A DNA stretch of 44,517 nucleotides from an uncultured Oscillospiraceae bacterium (GCA_948471205.1 CAOKRT010000001.1:1-44517); one strand, 5' to 3'. Counted from the first letter of the stretch, positions 14,293-23,100 are shown. Notes: generated from the sequence alone by a model not told the origin. Numbers and translations: made by a program.

Positions 14293-14377
14293 AAGTTACC
14301 TCCGTAATAATTTAAAATTCAAACGTGCAAATTCAAATGCACGCATTGAAATGCTGGATATTATTTAATACTTATAA

Positions 14378-14406
14378 ATAATATCATAAAAATAATTGAT
14401 GTTCAA
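14378..14406 (-). promoter_or_regulatory. Promoter of mgsA, TTGAAC-17-TATTAT
   Basis: On the minus strand TTGAAC (14401-14406) and TATTAT (14378-14383) are 17 bases apart in the 140-base gap behind mrdA. An inverted repeat CGTGCA/TGCACG follows at about 14313-14334 in the leader. Confidence 0.55.
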
Positions 14407-14432
14407 TAAAAAAATAAAATTAATAAAAAATA

Positions 14433-16448
14433 TTAATCCAGTATTGTGCCGGATTCCTGTGCAGGCGGTGTATCCGTATTATTTGAATAATAGTAGTCAA
14501 TAATGGACGCCGTAATATCAGATGTGGATGTACCTGAACCTGCATATTCAATAGCCGAAGCCACGGCTATTTCAGGATTGTTGTAAGGTGCGTATGTAAT
14601 CAGGAAACCGTTATTTACCTTTTTGCCGTTTTTAATTACCTGGGAAGTACCTGTTTTGCAGGCAACCGGAGTATCAATGGTGTTGAAAACACGGGAAATG
14701 GGCCCGTCCTTCGCAACCATTCTCATACCCTCTTTCACAATGGAAAAGGTATTGTCGGAAATTGGCAGATTTTCAACAACAGTAATGCTGGTTTCTTCAG
14801 AAGAATTATTGGAACTGTTGATGATTGCTTTAACAAAATGAGATTCATAACGTGTTCCGTTGTTAGCAATGGTAGAACAGTAGTTTGCAAGCTGAAGAGG
14901 TGTAAAGAGGTTGTCAGACTGACCGATACCGGCCTGAATCGCATCACCCATCTGCCATACTCTGTTGTATTTTTCTGCATTTGCGGGACTTGCAAGAATG
15001 CCGGCGGCCTCGCTGATTTCAACACCTGTTTTTTCGCCCAGTCCAAACATTTTGCTGTATTCGTTCATTTTGGTAATACCAAGTTTATCAGCACAGTTAT
15101 AAAAGAAAATATTGCAGGAATCCAGCAAAGCATGCCTTACATCCTCGTTTCCGTGCCGTTTGTAATTTTCGCAGTGGAATTCAACGTCGTAATACTGCCA
15201 TACGGATTTACAGTTGAATATGGTGCTTTCATCAATTACGCCTTCTTCCAAAGCGGCACATGCCATCATCGGCTTGAAGGTTGAACCGGGAGCATAGGCG
15301 CCAAGGGCAAATCTGCTCCACATAGGATTTCTTTTGTTTTTTGCAAGTGTTTCGTAATTCTCGTAATAATCCTTTAAATCAAAGGTAGGATAAGATGCGG
15401 CAGCAAGAATTTCACCGTTGTTTATAGACTGAACAACAACAGCGCCTGCACCATCTGTAGAATGAATGGTATCACAGGTTTCTTTAAGCTTTTCCTGTGC
15501 AATTCTCTGTAAATCACGGTCAATTGTAAGCATAACGGTGTTGCCTTTAATCGGCTTTTTCGTTACTTCTTCTTTAACATTTCCGTCACTGTCAATTGTA
15601 ACGGTGATTTCTCCGTGAACACCTCTGAGCTCGCTTTCCATTGCGGCTTCAATTCCGCTTTCGCCGATAATATCATTAATGCCGTAACCGCTGTCCTTCA
15701 GCTCGCTGTATTCTTCTCCGTTAATTTTTCTTACAGTTCCGAGTATGTGCGGTGCAAGCGAAGAATCAGCATATTCCCGGTAAGAAACAGCCTTGACATC
15801 TGCGCCGGAATATCTGTATTTATCCTCTTTAATAGCGGCTACCGTTTCGTTTTTTACATTTTCTGCAATGGTAACCGGATTTTCAATTGAAAACAAAAGC
15901 GTGGTAAGCTCATACCGCACAGCGCCTATTTTAAGAGCATCTGCAGTGTCATATTCCTCAAGCTCATACATTTCAACCATTGTGTCAAAGCAGTTCTGCG
16001 GTGTTGCATATTTCTGAAGATTGAAAACCTCTTCGCTTTTCATTTTTTTTATTTCTTCTTCATCATCAGAAAAAACAATATTGCCGTTTTGAAGAAGAAG
16101 CGGAAGATTATTAACATATTCTTCCGAATTGGCTTCAAAAAGCTTTATCAAATTAAAAATAATTTCATTTCTTTTGTGATTTTCGGTTCTGGAAGGGAAG
16201 TATGCCGCATCAAGAATAATGGAATTTCCCTGTCTGTTTGAAACAAGGGTGTTGCCGTTTCTGTCAACGATATCGCCCCTTGCAGCTTCAATCGGAACTT
16301 TATAAACTCTTACATTGTTGTTTTGCGCTGAATAATATTCATTGTTGATAATCTGAATATCAAAAAGTTTGTATCCGAATCCGCAAACTGTAATAATAAC
16401 AAGTATCATTGCAATCAGCGAACGTATACTGCTGTATCTGTTTTTCAC
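14433..16448 (-). CDS. mrdA: Penicillin-binding protein 2 (elongation transpeptidase)
   Basis: The 671-residue class B PBP has one N-terminal transmembrane helix (about 10-30), a pedestal/dimerisation domain with the R-G-x-I-x-D-R-N-G motif (RGDIVDRNGNTL, about 58-69) and a transpeptidase domain. The active-site motifs are S389-T-F-K, S444-C-N and K-T-G (near 606). It cross-links side-wall peptidoglycan in the rod elongation machinery. It sits 36 bases behind mreD in the mreB-mreC-mreD-mrdA operon, matching the standard Firmicute order and arguing for PBP2 over the division PBP. Confidence 0.95.
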   Translation of the reverse strand: MKNRYSSIRSLIAMILVIITVCGFGYKLFDIQIINNEYYSAQNNNVRVYKVPIEAARGDIVDRNGNTLVSNRQGNSIILDAAYFPSRTENHKRNEIIFNLIKLFEANSEEYVNNLPLLLQNGNIVFSDDEEEIKKMKSEEVFNLQKYATPQNCFDTMVEMYELEEYDTADALKIGAVRYELTTLLFSIENPVTIAENVKNETVAAIKEDKYRYSGADVKAVSYREYADSSLAPHILGTVRKINGEEYSELKDSGYGINDIIGESGIEAAMESELRGVHGEITVTIDSDGNVKEEVTKKPIKGNTVMLTIDRDLQRIAQEKLKETCDTIHSTDGAGAVVVQSINNGEILAAASYPTFDLKDYYENYETLAKNKRNPMWSRFALGAYAPGSTFKPMMACAALEEGVIDESTIFNCKSVWQYYDVEFHCENYKRHGNEDVRHALLDSCNIFFYNCADKLGITKMNEYSKMFGLGEKTGVEISEAAGILASPANAEKYNRVWQMGDAIQAGIGQSDNLFTPLQLANYCSTIANNGTRYESHFVKAIINSSNNSSEETSITVVENLPISDNTFSIVKEGMRMVAKDGPISRVFNTIDTPVACKTGTSQVIKNGKKVNNGFLITYAPYNNPEIAVASAIEYAGSGTSTSDITASIIDYYYSNNTDTPPAQESGTILD

Positions 16449-16484
16449 GGCAATCTCCTTTCTGAAAAATTTATTTGCTGTGTG

Positions 16485-17009
16485 CTATATTTTTATCGGA
16501 CCGTTTAATTTTTTCTTTATTTTAACAATCAGTATCCACAACAGCGGCGTAACGCATGTTGTATAGACGGAACACGGAAAATAAAAATAAAAAAGGCTCA
16601 GTTCTGCACCATGTATGCCTTTTATTATTATGAAAAAAAGCCAGTATAAAAAAGCATATAAAAAGGCGGCAAAGGCTGAAAAAACAAAATTTGAAATAAA
16701 AGTATTTCTTATAATATAAGTAACCGAAGCCGCACAGCAAAAGCAGATAATACACATAAAAGCAGCATTGAATCCAAGATGAACAGAAGAAGTTAAGTCC
16801 CAAAACAGACCGCCGATTAATCCAAGAATACCGGCAAAGCCTTCGTCTTCGCCCATGCTCAGAATAATTGTTACAGGCAAAAGCAGAAAACATCTTGCGC
16901 CGCCGATTTCCAATGTAAGCCCGGCAGTGTTCTGAAAGATTGCCGTAACGGCTATGATGATTGTATATACAATGGTTTTTGTTATTTTTTTTCTGTAATA
17001 TAAATCCAT
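16485..17009 (-). CDS. mreD: Rod shape-determining protein MreD
   Basis: The 174-residue polytopic protein has five or six hydrophobic helices and the MreD-typical glycine stretch GEDEGFAGILGLIGGLFWDLTSS near residues 53-75. It is an integral membrane part of the elongasome and links MreC to the synthases. Its ATG overlaps the last base of the mreC stop (position 17009), so the two are translationally coupled. Sequence divergence is high in this family, and position between mreC and mrdA carries much of the assignment. Confidence 0.9.
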   Translation of the reverse strand: MDLYYRKKITKTIVYTIIIAVTAIFQNTAGLTLEIGGARCFLLLPVTIILSMGEDEGFAGILGLIGGLFWDLTSSVHLGFNAAFMCIICFCCAASVTYIIRNTFISNFVFSAFAAFLYAFLYWLFFIIIKGIHGAELSLFYFYFPCSVYTTCVTPLLWILIVKIKKKLNGPIKI

Positions 17010-17848
17010 TATTCGGCAGAGCCTCCGTTTATAAGAACAAGGCAGTTTGAAATGTTGTTTACATCAATTCCCGGTTTAACAACGGCATAATTTGAAACAG
17101 AAATAATTTCTTCATCAACCTCTTCAACGGTGCCTATTATAAGTCCTTTGGGTATGGTTCCGCTGATTCCTGCGGTAGATATAATGGAACCGTATGTTAC
17201 AGCGGAATCCGTGTTCAGGTTTGCCATTTTGCACATTCCGTCCGCTGCAAGAGCAGCATCGCCGGTAACGTATGAAATTTCGCCCGAAACAATTTCGTAT
17301 GCGGATACAGAAAAATCAGGGTCAAGAATGGTTTTAACAACACTGTAATTCGGATATGCATTGCTTATAATACCCACAATATAATTGCCGTAAAGTACAG
17401 CATTTCCTGTTTGCACGCCGTTTATAGTTCCTTTATTGATGGTATAAGAACCGAAAATATCAGCAGCATCTCTTGAAATTGCCGATGCCTCAACAAAAGT
17501 GAAATCAGGGTTATCCTCTTTAAGACCCAAAGCATCTTTATATAGTGCGTTTTGTTTGTGCAGATTTTCATAATCGCTCAGCCGGCTTTGCAGTGAGCCA
17601 ACCTGTTTTTCAAGTTCGTCTATTCTTTTCAGATAATCGGCATTTCCGCTTGCTTCACCGAACACATAAGAAATTCCGTTTGAAATTTTTGTTGCGGCCC
17701 AGTTTGCAGGGGTAAATATAATACCTACTATGCTTGACTGTGCCGTTTCGCTGTTTCCGTTTGCAGCACAAATAAGCGCACCGGCAATAAGCAGTGCAAG
17801 AGTGCCTGTTAATATTTTAAAACGCCTGCTTTTAAAAAGGTTTTTCAT
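17009..17848 (-). CDS. mreC: Rod shape-determining protein MreC
   Basis: The 279-residue bitopic protein has a cytoplasmic basic start (MKNLFKSRRFK), one transmembrane helix (about 12-29), a periplasm-side coiled coil (YLKRIDELEKQVGSLQSRLSDYENL, about 75-100) and the double beta-barrel domain with SRDAADIFGSYTINKGTINGVQTGNAVL and a late STAGISGTIPKGLIIGTVEEV. It scaffolds elongation enzymes outside the membrane. It is separated from mreB by a single base. Confidence 0.94.
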   Translation of the reverse strand: MKNLFKSRRFKILTGTLALLIAGALICAANGNSETAQSSIVGIIFTPANWAATKISNGISYVFGEASGNADYLKRIDELEKQVGSLQSRLSDYENLHKQNALYKDALGLKEDNPDFTFVEASAISRDAADIFGSYTINKGTINGVQTGNAVLYGNYIVGIISNAYPNYSVVKTILDPDFSVSAYEIVSGEISYVTGDAALAADGMCKMANLNTDSAVTYGSIISTAGISGTIPKGLIIGTVEEVDEEIISVSNYAVVKPGIDVNNISNCLVLINGGSAE

Positions 17849-17849
17849 T

Positions 17850-18830
17850 TTACCGTGCCCTTCTCAGTTTAACGGATGCGCCGATTGCAACTGCTTCAAG
17901 CGGCATATCTGTTTTGTGAACTGCGATATTTGTTTCTTTTGTAATCAACTCCGGCAGACCTCTTAATAACGAAGTGCCGCCTGTTATGTAAATACCCTTG
18001 TCAATTATATCAGCCGCAAGCTCCGGCAGTGTAACTTCCAGTGTTTCGCATATGGCGGAAATGATTTCCGAAACAGGCGCAGAAAGCACCTCTCTTATTT
18101 CGGCAGATGTAACCTCGATGGCATTCGGAAGTCCGTCGGTTAAATTTCTTCCCCTTACCTCCATAACAGCCTCACCGTCATACTCTGTTGCAGAGCCGAT
18201 TTTCAGCTTTATATCTTCGGCTGTAATTGTGCCGATAAGTAAATTGTGTGTTTTTTTCATATAATTGATAATGGCTTCATCAAGTGCATTTCCGGCAGTT
18301 TTTATGCTTTTTCTTGCCGCAATGCCTCCAAGCGAAATAACAGCAACATCGCATGTGCCGCCGCCTATATCAACAATCATAGATCCTCTTGCTTCAAAAA
18401 CAGGAAGTCCTACACCAAGTGCGGCAGCCATAGGTTCTTCAATCAGTTCAACCTCCTGCGCACCGGCAGCGCGTACGGCATCTTCCACAGCTCTTCTTTC
18501 AACCTCTGTAACACCGCTGGGAACAGAAATAACAACTCTTGTTTTTGTGAAAAAAGAACGCTTGGAAGAACGGTAAATGAAATCATGAAGCATATCTGCC
18601 GTCATATCAAAGTCGGCAATAACACCTTCGTTAAGAGGTTTAACTGCAACAATGGAACCGGGAGTGCGCCCAATCATAGCCTTTGCTTTTTCGCCTGTTG
18701 CAAGCACGCGGCGGGATTTAACATCCACTGCCACAACAGATGGCTCGCTTATAATAATCCGGCCCTTTCTGTCGCATATAAGGGTGTTTTCCGTACCCAG
18801 ATCTATTCCGATATCTCTTGTAAAAATCAT
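17850..18830 (-). CDS. mreB: Rod shape-determining protein MreB
   Basis: The 326-residue actin-fold ATPase has phosphate-1 IGIDLGTENTLI, the connector IVDIGGGTCDVAVISLGG (phosphate-2, about 158-175) and adenosine motif YITGGTSLLRGLPE. Family landmarks EEPMAAALGVGLPV and GSIVAVKPLNEGVIADFD are present. It forms membrane-bound filaments that orient wall synthesis. It is the first gene of the mreBCD-mrdA operon, with a promoter at 18882-18910. Whether it is MreB or an Mbl/MreBH paralogue cannot be decided from sequence alone, but the mreCD linkage favours MreB. Confidence 0.94.
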   Translation of the reverse strand: MIFTRDIGIDLGTENTLICDRKGRIIISEPSVVAVDVKSRRVLATGEKAKAMIGRTPGSIVAVKPLNEGVIADFDMTADMLHDFIYRSSKRSFFTKTRVVISVPSGVTEVERRAVEDAVRAAGAQEVELIEEPMAAALGVGLPVFEARGSMIVDIGGGTCDVAVISLGGIAARKSIKTAGNALDEAIINYMKKTHNLLIGTITAEDIKLKIGSATEYDGEAVMEVRGRNLTDGLPNAIEVTSAEIREVLSAPVSEIISAICETLEVTLPELAADIIDKGIYITGGTSLLRGLPELITKETNIAVHKTDMPLEAVAIGASVKLRRAR

Positions 18831-18881
18831 AAATATTTCTCGCTTTCATGAAGGGTAATTAAAACAAATAATATATAGGCT

Positions 18882-18910
18882 ATTATATATTAATTAATTA
18901 TACAGCACAA
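18882..18910 (-). promoter_or_regulatory. Promoter of the mre operon, TTGTGC-17-TATAAT
   Basis: On the minus strand TTGTGC (18905-18910) and a perfect TATAAT (18882-18887) are 17 bases apart, with transcription starting roughly 45 bases before the mreB ATG. Confidence 0.55.
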
Positions 18911-18957
18911 TATGAATTTTATAAAATTAACAAATTATTTTATTTATCTGCAAAAAA

Positions 18958-18983
18958 ACGGCTTTTCCGAAAGGAAAGCCGTT
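18958..18983 (-). terminator. Terminator of the PdaA-like gene
   Basis: AACGGCTTTTCC and GGAAAGCCGTT form a stem with a short GAAA loop and one bulge. On the minus strand the stem is followed by TTTTTTTG. Confidence 0.85.
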
Positions 18984-18993
18984 AATAAAATTT

Positions 18994-19848
18994 TTATACA
19001 GTTGTGGTGAATGAATAGCCTTGCTCAATAATATTATCTATTGCTCTTCCCAGCACCTCCGCATTGGAACTGCATACTGCGTGAAGCAGAAGAATGGCAC
19101 CGTTGTGGGCGGATGAGGTTATTTTTTCATATGCCGTGTCTGTGCTCGGCGGCGAATTTCTGTCCCAGTCTGCATATGCGAAGCTCCAGAATAAGGTTGA
19201 ATATCCAAGTTCTTTTGTGAGCGCAAGCGTCTGTTCGCTGAATGCGCCTTCGGGAAATCTGAAATAAGTCATTTCATAACCGAACTGCTCGGCAACATAG
19301 TCGTGCAGGATGGTTATTTCATCTCTTGCCGTTTCAAGGTCAATCTGTGTGAAATTATAATGACGGTACGAATGATTTCCCAAAATATGACCTTCATTTA
19401 TCATTCTGTTAACAAGTTCGGGGTTATCTTTTACATAATCATAGGTGCAAAAGAAAATAGCCCTTACATTTTTTTCTTTCAGCGTGTCCAAAATTTGCCC
19501 TGTATATCCGTTTTCATACCCTTCATCAAAAGTAAGGCACACATTTTTATCATCTGCCATCAGCCATTTTCCGTCAAGTGCGCCGTATTTGTCCTGAAGA
19601 TTGGATGGATCAACAGGTCTTGCATGGTCTTTAATATTTCCCGGTCCCCATGTTATGGCGTTGGAATCATATTCAGATAAGCCCATGTTCAAACCGGTTA
19701 CCTCTAAAGTTGTCTGGGCAGTGTTTGTTGTGCTGTTTGATGTTGTGGTATTGTTTGTCTGTGTTTCGGTTTCGGGTTCTTTGTTATTTGCCGCGCAGCC
19801 GCATAGCAGAAGCGAAACCGAAAGAATTGCTGCAAATATTTTTTTCAT
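18994..19848 (-). CDS. pdaA: PdaA-like polysaccharide deacetylase lipoprotein
   Basis: The start is set at ATG 19848, which has AGGAGG upstream; a TTG-led extension would include the ribosome binding site itself. The 284-residue product has a lipoprotein signal (SLLLCGC, lipidated Cys near residue 17), a Thr/Asn-rich linker (about 20-50), and a NodB-type deacetylase domain with CLTFDEGYENG, NHSYRHYN (metal histidines) and FRFPEGAFSE. Those variants of the NodB motifs match the muramic delta-lactam deacetylases (PdaA) that make spore-cortex peptidoglycan. A role in cortex synthesis is inferred from family membership. It follows prfB. Confidence 0.85.
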   Translation of the reverse strand: MKKIFAAILSVSLLLCGCAANNKEPETETQTNNTTTSNSTTNTAQTTLEVTGLNMGLSEYDSNAITWGPGNIKDHARPVDPSNLQDKYGALDGKWLMADDKNVCLTFDEGYENGYTGQILDTLKEKNVRAIFFCTYDYVKDNPELVNRMINEGHILGNHSYRHYNFTQIDLETARDEITILHDYVAEQFGYEMTYFRFPEGAFSEQTLALTKELGYSTLFWSFAYADWDRNSPPSTDTAYEKITSSAHNGAILLLHAVCSSNAEVLGRAIDNIIEQGYSFTTTV

Positions 19849-19854
19849 AAAAAA

Positions 19855-19886
19855 CTCCTCCTGCAAATTATTTTTTGCAGAAGGAG
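19855..19886 (-). terminator. Terminator-like stem containing the ribosome binding site of the next gene
   Basis: Read leftward, CTCCTTCTGCAAA pairs with TTTGCAGGAGGAG (13 pairs, one G-U) around a six-base loop, then TTTTTT and immediately the ATG at 19848. It can end the prfB transcript, yet its 3' arm holds the AGGAGG site of the deacetylase gene. Confidence 0.75.
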
Positions 19887-19919
19887 CAATAATATAAGTG
19901 GTTATATTTTTACATTTTT

Positions 19920-21041
19920 TTAATTTTTTTCAGCATCCTCAACACTTTTTTGTTTTAAATAAGCATTGATAAATCCGTCTATGTCACCGTCCATAACGGC
20001 ATTGATATTTCCCATTTCAAAGCCGGTTCTGTGGTCCTTTGCCATAGTGTACGGCATGAAAACATAGGAACGGATCTGGCTGCCCCAGGCTATTTCTTTT
20101 TGGTCACCCTTAATGTCTTCTATTCTTTCAAGATTTTCACGTTCTTTAATTTCAACAAGCTTTGATTTCAGCATTTTCATTGCAACTTCACGGTTTTGAT
20201 GCTGTGAACGTTCAATCTGGCAGGAAACAACAATGCCTGTAGGAATATGTGTAAGGCGAACGGCAGAAGATGTTTTGTTTACTTTCTGACCGCCTGCACC
20301 GGAAGCACGGTAAACATCCATTTTAATATCTTCTTCACGGATTTCTACCTTAACATCATCGTCAATTTCAGGCATTACCTCCAGCGAAGCGAACGAAGTG
20401 TGCCGTCTGCCGGAAGAATCAAACGGAGAAACTCTGACAAGACGGTGTATGCCCATTTCTCCTTTAAGATAACCGTAGGCATTTTCACCTTCTATCAGGA
20501 TGGTTGCACTTTTTAAACCCGCAACATCGCCGTCAAGATAGTCCAGTGTAGAAACTTTGTATCCGTGGCGTTCTCCCCAGCGGTTATACATTCTGAAAAG
20601 CATTTCGGCCCAGTCCATTGCCTCTGTTCCGCCTGCCCCTGCATGAAAAGTTAAAAGTGCATTTTTATTATCAAATTCTCCGCTTAAAAGAGTTGAAAGC
20701 GTAAGGCTTTCAATTCTTTTTTCAATGTCGTTTACAGAGTCCGTGCAGTCTGAAAGAAGGCTTTCGTCACCTTCCTCATCGGCAAGCTCTATCATAACAA
20801 GTGCATCATCAAAATCAGATTTAAGCGATTCATAGCTTTCAACCTTTGATTTAAGAGAACCTGTTTTTTTCAGCGTTTTCTGGCTTTCTTCCATATCATC
20901 CCAAAAATCTGGCGCAGCCGCCTGCTCTTCAAGAACTTTTATTTCTTCTTTAACGATATCAATTGCAAGAGCTTCTTTTAAATTTAAAATGGGTTTTTCC
21001 GATTCAAGAAGCCTGAATCTTAAATTTTCAAATTCTACCAT
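19920..21041 (-). CDS. prfB: Peptide chain release factor 2
   Basis: The 373-residue protein contains the RF2 anticodon-like SPF motif (RVSPFDSSGRRHTSF) and the catalytic GGQ (RASGAGGQKVNKTSSAVR). It also has the typical GAGGTEAMDWAEMLFRMYNRW and SQIRSYVFMPYTMAKDHRTG. It releases chains at UGA and UAA. The ATG at 21041 was chosen for its AAGGAG site; a TTG-led extension covers that site. The usual in-frame UGA for programmed +1 frameshifting near codon 25 is absent: the region reads straight through as EALAIDIVKEEI. A good promoter lies at 21071-21099. Confidence 0.96.
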   Translation of the reverse strand: MVEFENLRFRLLESEKPILNLKEALAIDIVKEEIKVLEEQAAAPDFWDDMEESQKTLKKTGSLKSKVESYESLKSDFDDALVMIELADEEGDESLLSDCTDSVNDIEKRIESLTLSTLLSGEFDNKNALLTFHAGAGGTEAMDWAEMLFRMYNRWGERHGYKVSTLDYLDGDVAGLKSATILIEGENAYGYLKGEMGIHRLVRVSPFDSSGRRHTSFASLEVMPEIDDDVKVEIREEDIKMDVYRASGAGGQKVNKTSSAVRLTHIPTGIVVSCQIERSQHQNREVAMKMLKSKLVEIKERENLERIEDIKGDQKEIAWGSQIRSYVFMPYTMAKDHRTGFEMGNINAVMDGDIDGFINAYLKQKSVEDAEKN

Positions 21042-21070
21042 TGTAATTCTCCTTATATTAAACAAAGGAT

Positions 21071-21099
21071 ATTATAAACAAATTTTATGTTTATTTCAA
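21071..21099 (-). promoter_or_regulatory. Promoter of prfB, TTGAAA-17-TATAAT
   Basis: On the minus strand TTGAAA (21094-21099) and TATAAT (21071-21076) are 17 bases apart, about 30 bases before the prfB ATG. Confidence 0.7.
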
Positions 21100-21143
21100 G
21101 ATATACTTGTTAAAAATATGTTTACTTTATTTTAATCAATATA

Positions 21144-21172
21144 TTGATTTTTTATGCTAAGGTAAGTATAAT
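21144..21172 (+). promoter_or_regulatory. Promoter of the RING/DUF2628 gene, TTGATT-17-TATAAT
   Basis: TTGATT (21144-21149) and TATAAT (21167-21172) are 17 bases apart. The following leader holds an imperfect dyad TGTAAATATTTTACA just before the GGAGAG ribosome binding site. Confidence 0.65.
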
Positions 21173-21214
21173 TAATTAAAATGGTGTTTTGTAAATATTT
21201 TACAGGAGAGAGTA

Positions 21215-22192
21215 ATGTTTTTATACGAAAATAACGAATGCCCTGTATGCGGCAAATTTTTTGAACAGGGAGAAGATGTGGTTGTCTGCCCCGAATGCGG
21301 CACACCTCATCACAGAGAATGCTATCAGTCTCACGGCCGCTGCGCAAATAAAAAACTGCACGGCACGGAATTTGTGTTTAAAAGAACGGCTGCAAAGAAT
21401 ACTGCCGACGCAAAAAAAGATGCATCGCTTGAAGATTTTTTTGCAAATGCAGATGCAATGAGCAGCAACAGCAGGGAATATAAAACAGAAAATAATATTT
21501 ATTCTGAAAAATCAGAATCTTTAAAAGCAAACCATTCTGTTGCGGCAGGGAATACGTGCGACAGTGAAATAGACGGCGTTAAAATATCTGACATTACAAC
21601 AGTAGTCGGTGTTAATAACCTGAAATTTCTTAAAAAGTTTTCCAAAAGCAGAAAAATCGGCTGGAACTGGAGTGCATTTTTCTTTGGACCTTATTATTAT
21701 CTGTATAGAAAGATGTATCTGGAAAGTCTTATTTTTATTTCTCTTCCGATGCTTGTAAGCTTTGTAATAGGAAAAGTGTTTGCGCCGGCTGTAAAGACTT
21801 TAAATGAAATTATCACACAGGCAAACAGTTACATTATGTCTTATGAGGCGGAAAAAGCATATGAATATATTAACAATGCAGTGAATGCACCCGAAAACAG
21901 GCAGGTGCTGAAGGTGATATTGCTTACTTTCGGAATATCTGTTCTGATAAGAATTGTATCTGCGGTTATTGCAGATTTGATTTACCGTAAAAAAGTTGTA
22001 AAAATAATCCGCACTGTTGATGAAAGGCTTGAAGAAGATGATTCGTTTTCATTAATGGGAAATTTTTTTACAGCAGATAAAGAAATGGGCAAAAACGATA
22101 TGAGACGAATGATTTTGGCAAAACAGGGCGGCGTAAATACATTTATACCGTTTTTGCTTATTATGCTTTTTGTTTTTGCAACATTTTTCTGA
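21215..22192 (+). CDS. Prokaryotic RING-finger / DUF2628 membrane protein
   Basis: Residues 8-45 carry a zinc-binding pattern CPVCGKFF, CPECGTPHHRECYQSHGRCANK (C-x2-C, C-x2-C, then H/C ligands) typical of the prokaryotic RING-finger family 1. A Ser/Lys-rich linker (about 55-125) leads to a DUF2628-like membrane part: NWSAFFFGPYYYLYRKMY, then three to four helices. ACAGGAGAG precedes the ATG. The fusion is common in Clostridia, but the function is unknown; the zinc domain faces the cytoplasm. It is followed 33 bases later by galU. Confidence 0.82.
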   Translation: MFLYENNECPVCGKFFEQGEDVVVCPECGTPHHRECYQSHGRCANKKLHGTEFVFKRTAAKNTADAKKDASLEDFFANADAMSSNSREYKTENNIYSEKSESLKANHSVAAGNTCDSEIDGVKISDITTVVGVNNLKFLKKFSKSRKIGWNWSAFFFGPYYYLYRKMYLESLIFISLPMLVSFVIGKVFAPAVKTLNEIITQANSYIMSYEAEKAYEYINNAVNAPENRQVLKVILLTFGISVLIRIVSAVIADLIYRKKVVKIIRTVDERLEEDDSFSLMGNFFTADKEMGKNDMRRMILAKQGGVNTFIPFLLIMLFVFATFF

Positions 22193-22224
22193 AACAGTAT
22201 TTAATTTTAAGGAGGATACACATT

Positions 22225-23100
22225 ATGAAAGTAAGAAAGGCAATAATACCTGCAGCAGGTATGGGCACAAGAGTGCTTCCAGCATCAAAGGCAGTTCCGA
22301 AGGAAATGCTTAATATTGTTGATAAGCCGGCAATTCAGTACATTGTTGAAGAGGCTTTTGCTTCCGGTATTGAAGAAGTTCTTGTTATCACAAACAGAAA
22401 CAAGGGCGCAATTGAAGATCATTTTGATCATGCGTTTGAGCTTGAATCAAAGCTTGAGGGAAATGAAAGCAAGAAAAAGATTTATGAAGATGTTATGGCA
22501 TGCTCAAATTTCGGAAATATCTATTTTTTAAGACAGAAAGAAACCAAAGGTCTTGGTCATGCAGTGCTTTGTGCAAAGAACTTTATCGGCAACGAACCGT
22601 TTGCTGTGCTTTACGGTGATGATGTTATTCTTTCGGATGTACCGGCAACAAAGCAGCTTTGTGACGCATATGAAAAATACGGAAAGGGCGTTGTTGGTGT
22701 TAAGGAAGTACCGGGGCTTGCAATTACAAAATATTGTTCTTTAAAAACAGAGCATATTGAAGAGAATTGTTATAAGTGCACTGATATGATTGAAAAACCA
22801 AAGCCGGAAGAAATTATGGGCAATTTCTCTATTCTTGGCAGAGTTGTTCTTCCGCCGGAAATTTTTGATGTTCTGGAAAATACACCGCTTGGTGCAGGAA
22901 ATGAGCTTCAGCTCACTGACGCTATGAAAACACTGGCACAGACCGATGGTGTAGTTGCTGTTGAATACGAAGGAAAACGTTATGATATGGGCAATAAGTT
23001 CGGCATTCTTGAAGCAAATATAGAAGTTGGACTTAAACATCCTGAAACAAAGGAAGAACTGAAAGATTATATTAAAAAAATTGCTGAAAACCTTGATTAA
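22225..23100 (+). CDS. galU: UTP-glucose-1-phosphate uridylyltransferase
   Basis: The 291-residue nucleotidyltransferase has the N-terminal GxGTRxLPxxxxxPKE signature (PAAGMGTRVLPASKAVPKEM), DKPAIQYIVEEAFASGIEEVL, RQKETKGLGHAVLCA, YGDDVI with the metal aspartates, and the late GKRYDMGNKFGILEANIE. It makes UDP-glucose for glycolipid, wall polymer and exopolysaccharide synthesis. AAGGAGG precedes the ATG. Its product could feed the membrane glucosyltransferase or glycolipid enzymes encoded later in the window, though they are not linked by operon. Confidence 0.96.
   Translation: MKVRKAIIPAAGMGTRVLPASKAVPKEMLNIVDKPAIQYIVEEAFASGIEEVLVITNRNKGAIEDHFDHAFELESKLEGNESKKKIYEDVMACSNFGNIYFLRQKETKGLGHAVLCAKNFIGNEPFAVLYGDDVILSDVPATKQLCDAYEKYGKGVVGVKEVPGLAITKYCSLKTEHIEENCYKCTDMIEKPKPEEIMGNFSILGRVVLPPEIFDVLENTPLGAGNELQLTDAMKTLAQTDGVVAVEYEGKRYDMGNKFGILEANIEVGLKHPETKEELKDYIKKIAENLD

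Noticed and set aside
18246-18851. Long antisense frame of about 200 codons opposite mreB
   Set aside because: It follows the codon structure of mreB on the other strand, has Cys/Asn-rich nonsense composition, and has no ribosome binding site or homology I recognise.
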